Assembly: GCA_004321805.1 (NCBI GenBank)
Contig: SGZV01000008.1
Span: forward strand, 1-54,765
Direction of reading: 5' to 3'
Length of the DNA: 54,765 nucleotides
From: an alpha proteobacterium HIMB59
Lineage (GTDB): Bacteria > Pseudomonadota > Alphaproteobacteria > HIMB59
Every line of letters starts with the position of its first letter. Position 1 is the stretch's first letter. The notes under the pieces are model-generated. The model saw only the letters and a program-made list of their open reading frames with translations. It was not told the origin of the DNA and ran no database searches. Positions 51,915-54,765 of this stretch are shown here, one piece after another. A program made the position numbers and the translations under genes.

Positions 51915-54266
51915 TTATGCCCTAACCCTTGATTTAGTTGGATCGTAAAAAGGGAATGGGACCACTTTTGCTTTAATACGTTTTTGATGACCATCAAGTT
52001 TTCCAATTTCTACTTCTGTATCTAATTCACAATAATTAATATTCATTTTACAAAAAGCAATATTTTTATTAAGAACGGGTGATTTCATTCCACTGGTAAT
52101 AATTCCAATTTGCTCTCGTCCATTATTTGATGGATGAACACAATCGCCATGACCGCAAACTTCATTGCCTTCAATTTCAAGCCCAACTAGTTTTCTTTGT
52201 GGATTGGCTTTTCTTTCAATTAAATTATCTTTTCCGATAAAGTCATCTTCTTTTGATTTTAAAGGAACCGTAAATCCAATTCCTGCTTCGAAAGGATCTG
52301 TTTGATCATCAAATTCATAATTAGCAAAAATTAGTCCAGCTTCAATTCTCACTAGATCAAGTGCATCAAGGCCCATCGGGGCTATATCAAACTCTTTACC
52401 AGCTTCCATTACTGCATCCCAAATTTCTGCAGCCTTGCTTGGATGACAAAAAATTTCATAACCTAATTCACCTGTGTAGCCTGTTCTCGATACCATGATC
52501 GGAGTTCCATCAAGAGTGTGAAGACGACCGACAGTAAATCTAAACCATTCTAAATCCTCTAAAGTAGTTTGATGAGGCGGAGTCCAAACAATCTTTTTTA
52601 AAATTTCTCTACTCTTAGGACCTTGGACAGAAACGTTATGGAGATTGTCTGTAGATGATTTAATCCAAACTTTTAAACCCATTTCTTTTGCTTTATTTCT
52701 TAACCACTCTCCACAATACTCATCACCACAAATCCATCTAAAATTATCATGAGTCATTTTAAAGACTGTGCCATCATCTAACATACCACCATGGTCATAA
52801 CACATCGCGGTATAAACAACTTGTCCTATGGAGAGTTTTCTTATGTTTCGAGTACACGCTCTTTGAAGTAATTCTTCGGCATCTGGTCCTCTTACTTCAA
52901 ATTTTCTAAGTGCTGATAAATCCATGATTATTGCTCTTTCACGACAAGCTTCATATTCTTGTAAGGCGCCATAATTATTAAAGTTAGAGGCGAGCCAATA
53001 ACCTTTATACTCAACTATGTTTTCAGTTAATGCAGCTACCCTCGGGTGAAACCCAGTCTCTTTGGTTAATTTTGGTTCTGAATCTGCTTTCATTCTGTAC
53101 GCTACTCCTTTACTAAAAGGCTTATTGGGCCTGTAAACTCTAACAAATATGTCTGTTGGATTCCATCCATTTGCAGCATCCACATCATCTGGGCAAGCTG
53201 AAGAAACACAAACAAGATTTTTTAAAGCTTTAAACATAATGTAATCACCAGGTCTGGACCAAGGTTCATCAAAAATTAGTGAATTGTTTGCATCTATAGC
53301 TGTATTGTAGAAAAGATTAATAGCATTCCAGCCTAATCTTTTTCTCATGGTAAATTTATTTAGAGCATAGTTGAAATTATCTGAGCAATTAGGATGACCA
53401 AAATAACCTAAATCATCATAAAATTTTGAAGTACACGCTGTACCAAAAGTATCATGTCTTCCCACTGTGTCTCTATAAACTTCAATCATTGGGTATTGGT
53501 TCTCATCATAATATTTAGAATGAAGCCCAGGCATGGGGAACGCCGACCCCATCAAATATCTGCTATTAGTTGTATCTATGCCAAGTTCTTGGCCGTTGTG
53601 AAGTTTATCGGCATCAAAAGCCATGAAATCAGAACACTGTCGTCCATAAATATCTATTACTTGAATAAAGTCACCCTCTTGAACTTCATAAGCCATCGCT
53701 GTGTATCTTTTAACAAATATCTCTTCAACAGGATCCATAAGAGGATCTGGTAATAAAAATTCACCTTCCTCTCTTTTTCTCAATCTTTGAACAATTACCC
53801 TTAATTCAGAAGCCGGTATATTTTCATGAGTAATTTCAAATTCACCTGGAGCTGAGATAATACAAATAGAGGAGTCATTTGATGAAAACTCTTCTATGCT
53901 ATTTGCCTCAGCTTCTTTAGAAAAAACAAGAACCGATTGGTTTATTGAATTAACATCATGCCCTAACCTTTTTAATTTTGAGTAAGCAATTTGTGCTGAC
54001 TCTTCATTACTTGTTAAAATTTTTTTTGTTAGCTCACCTTTGTGTTCACTTTTCAAACTTAGTGGTGACAAGCTACACTCACCTTTAGAATTAAATGTAA
54101 CAAGCTCAGCTTGCTGTAGGCCTTCTAAATTAATAATTTTGAATTTATCACCTGGTTCTAATTTAAGAGTGACTGAACCACCAGCAGTTACTAAATAATT
54201 TTCTAAATCATCGCCTAACGCTGGTAATCCTGGTTCGTATGGCTTTGTTATTCTAGGTATGATCAT
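51915..54266 (-). CDS. tdm: Trimethylamine N-oxide demethylase (Tdm)
   Basis: Tdm converts TMAO to dimethylamine and formaldehyde. The 783-residue protein has the known two-part layout: an N-terminal DUF1989-type domain (about residues 1-390, with GRQCSDFMAFDADKL and GTACTSKFYDDLGYFGHPNC, including Cys residues suited to zinc binding) and a C-terminal tetrahydrofolate-binding GcvT domain (about 410-783, with LSALRKFEVRGPDAEELLQRAC and GLIFANYEFDDQTDPFEAGIG). The folate domain would trap formaldehyde as methylene-THF. It is 2 bases after the SMR gene and followed by the GcvT-like gene, all minus strand, in an operon with a TMAO permease. Confidence 0.92.
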   Translation of the reverse strand: MIIPRITKPYEPGLPALGDDLENYLVTAGGSVTLKLEPGDKFKIINLEGLQQAELVTFNSKGECSLSPLSLKSEHKGELTKKILTSNEESAQIAYSKLKRLGHDVNSINQSVLVFSKEAEANSIEEFSSNDSSICIISAPGEFEITHENIPASELRVIVQRLRKREEGEFLLPDPLMDPVEEIFVKRYTAMAYEVQEGDFIQVIDIYGRQCSDFMAFDADKLHNGQELGIDTTNSRYLMGSAFPMPGLHSKYYDENQYPMIEVYRDTVGRHDTFGTACTSKFYDDLGYFGHPNCSDNFNYALNKFTMRKRLGWNAINLFYNTAIDANNSLIFDEPWSRPGDYIMFKALKNLVCVSSACPDDVDAANGWNPTDIFVRVYRPNKPFSKGVAYRMKADSEPKLTKETGFHPRVAALTENIVEYKGYWLASNFNNYGALQEYEACRERAIIMDLSALRKFEVRGPDAEELLQRACTRNIRKLSIGQVVYTAMCYDHGGMLDDGTVFKMTHDNFRWICGDEYCGEWLRNKAKEMGLKVWIKSSTDNLHNVSVQGPKSREILKKIVWTPPHQTTLEDLEWFRFTVGRLHTLDGTPIMVSRTGYTGELGYEIFCHPSKAAEIWDAVMEAGKEFDIAPMGLDALDLVRIEAGLIFANYEFDDQTDPFEAGIGFTVPLKSKEDDFIGKDNLIERKANPQRKLVGLEIEGNEVCGHGDCVHPSNNGREQIGIITSGMKSPVLNKNIAFCKMNINYCELDTEVEIGKLDGHQKRIKAKVVPFPFYDPTKSRVRA

Positions 54267-54268
54267 GA

Positions 54269-54601
54269 TTAATGTGACATTTTTGAAAATAAGTTTAATA
54301 CCACTGCGCCTGTTACTATTAATGATATTCCAATAATTCCTGCTAAATCAACTACGTTCTTAAAAAATACTACGCCTAATAAAGTAATTAAAACTATACC
54401 TAGTCCTGCCCAAATTGCATAAACATATCCAATAGAGGCAAATTCATTCAAGCACTTTGATAAAAAATAAAAGCAAATTATATAAGAAATAGCCATACTA
54501 ACTGTAGGGATGATTTGGGTATAGCCTTTTGATAATGTTAGAGAAATAGTTCCAACTACTTCAAATATTATTGCAAGAGACAAATAAAAAAATTTAAGCA
54601 T
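54269..54601 (-). CDS. Small multidrug resistance (SMR/EmrE-type) transporter
   Basis: The 110-residue protein has four transmembrane helices and the essential Glu14 in LAIIFEVVGTISLTLSKG, as in EmrE. The segment YVYAIWAGLGIVLITLLGVVFF matches the third helix, and the fourth (IIGISLIVTGAVVLNLFSK) is typical. SMR proteins exchange protons for quaternary ammonium or guanidinium-type cations. Its start codon overlaps the ABC permease stop by one base and it ends 2 bases before tdm, so it belongs to the TMAO operon. It could move methylated amines; that is an inference. Confidence 0.88.
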   Translation of the reverse strand: MLKFFYLSLAIIFEVVGTISLTLSKGYTQIIPTVSMAISYIICFYFLSKCLNEFASIGYVYAIWAGLGIVLITLLGVVFFKNVVDLAGIIGISLIVTGAVVLNLFSKMSH

Positions 54602-54765
54602 TAATTTAAACCTAATGCTTTTTTTCTATCCTCTGCCCATTTCCTAACTATGACATCAACGGATATTGCAATCAGAGCTACAAATATTCCTAAAGTTATC
54701 GCCACACCCGGACCATCTTTTGGTCTGGATAATGCTCCAAAGATAAGTTGGCCTAAATCCTCAGT
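54601..54765 (-). CDS. tmoV: ABC transporter permease, C-terminal part (TmoV/ProW type)
   Basis: The last 54 codons of a membrane protein reach the right edge of the window; the rest lies outside. The translated end runs from TEDLGQLIFGALSRPKDG through GVAITLGIFVALIAISVDVI to VRKWAEDRKKALGLN. This is typical of the last helix and tail of glycine betaine/TMAO-family permeases. The exact subunit name is inferred from the tdm neighbour. Its stop overlaps the SMR start by one base. Confidence 0.7.
   Translation of the reverse strand, partial: TEDLGQLIFGALSRPKDGPGVAITLGIFVALIAISVDVIVRKWAEDRKKALGLN

Overview
The window is AT-rich, densely packed bacterial DNA with many overlapping genes and no insertion sequence, phage gene or CRISPR array. 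The order tRNA-Leu, tig, clpP, clpX, lon, HU, tRNA-Val, tRNA-Asp, together with glnB-glnA and a sufBCDS-sufT-sufA operon, is typical of Alphaproteobacteria. The low GC, short spacers and methylated-amine genes suggest a streamlined marine lineage of SAR11 or HIMB59 type. The lineage is inferred from gene content and composition only.

Layout. Positions 1-6221 hold four tRNA genes and the HU/Lon/ClpX/ClpP/trigger factor block. Positions 6288-11351 hold nitrogen control (PII, glutamine synthetase I, GlnE) and a dihydrouridine synthase. Positions 11382-24674 are mostly housekeeping: hisI, thrS, two EamA transporters, the Suf iron-sulfur operon, mnmA, anmK, tyrS and a small hydrolase. From 24671 to the right end the window is a nitrogen and methylated-amine region. 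It contains a glutamine synthetase-like gene paired with a MetX-like hydrolase, a class I amidotransferase, two unlisted small membrane proteins, an ammonium transporter, and a GmaS-type glutamine synthetase. A minus-strand run of about 16.7 kb (31959-48632) follows, and then a trimethylamine/TMAO block.

How it works together. Trimethylamine would be oxidised to TMAO by Tmm (48810-50144), and TMAO demethylated to dimethylamine plus formaldehyde by Tdm (51915-54266). The ABC permease fragment at the right edge would belong to a TMAO importer. Methylamine would then be ligated to glutamate by GmaS (30037-31344), converted to N-methylglutamate by MgsABC (40625-43511), and oxidised back to glutamate plus formaldehyde by MgdABCD (43518-48632). 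The dimethylamine monooxygenase is not in the window.

The most unusual part is a second, parallel module at 31959-38416: FAD oxidoreductase, another glutamine synthetase homologue, another GlxBCD set and a Lys-rich unknown protein. It looks like a copy of the glutamylmethylamide/N-methylglutamate scheme for a different amine. An IclR-family regulator lies between the two modules. A shared palindrome (GTTYCA-N5-TGRAAM) sits before the regulator gene, before the second module, and in the tmm/mgd divergent promoter region, which suggests one IclR regulon joining both modules.
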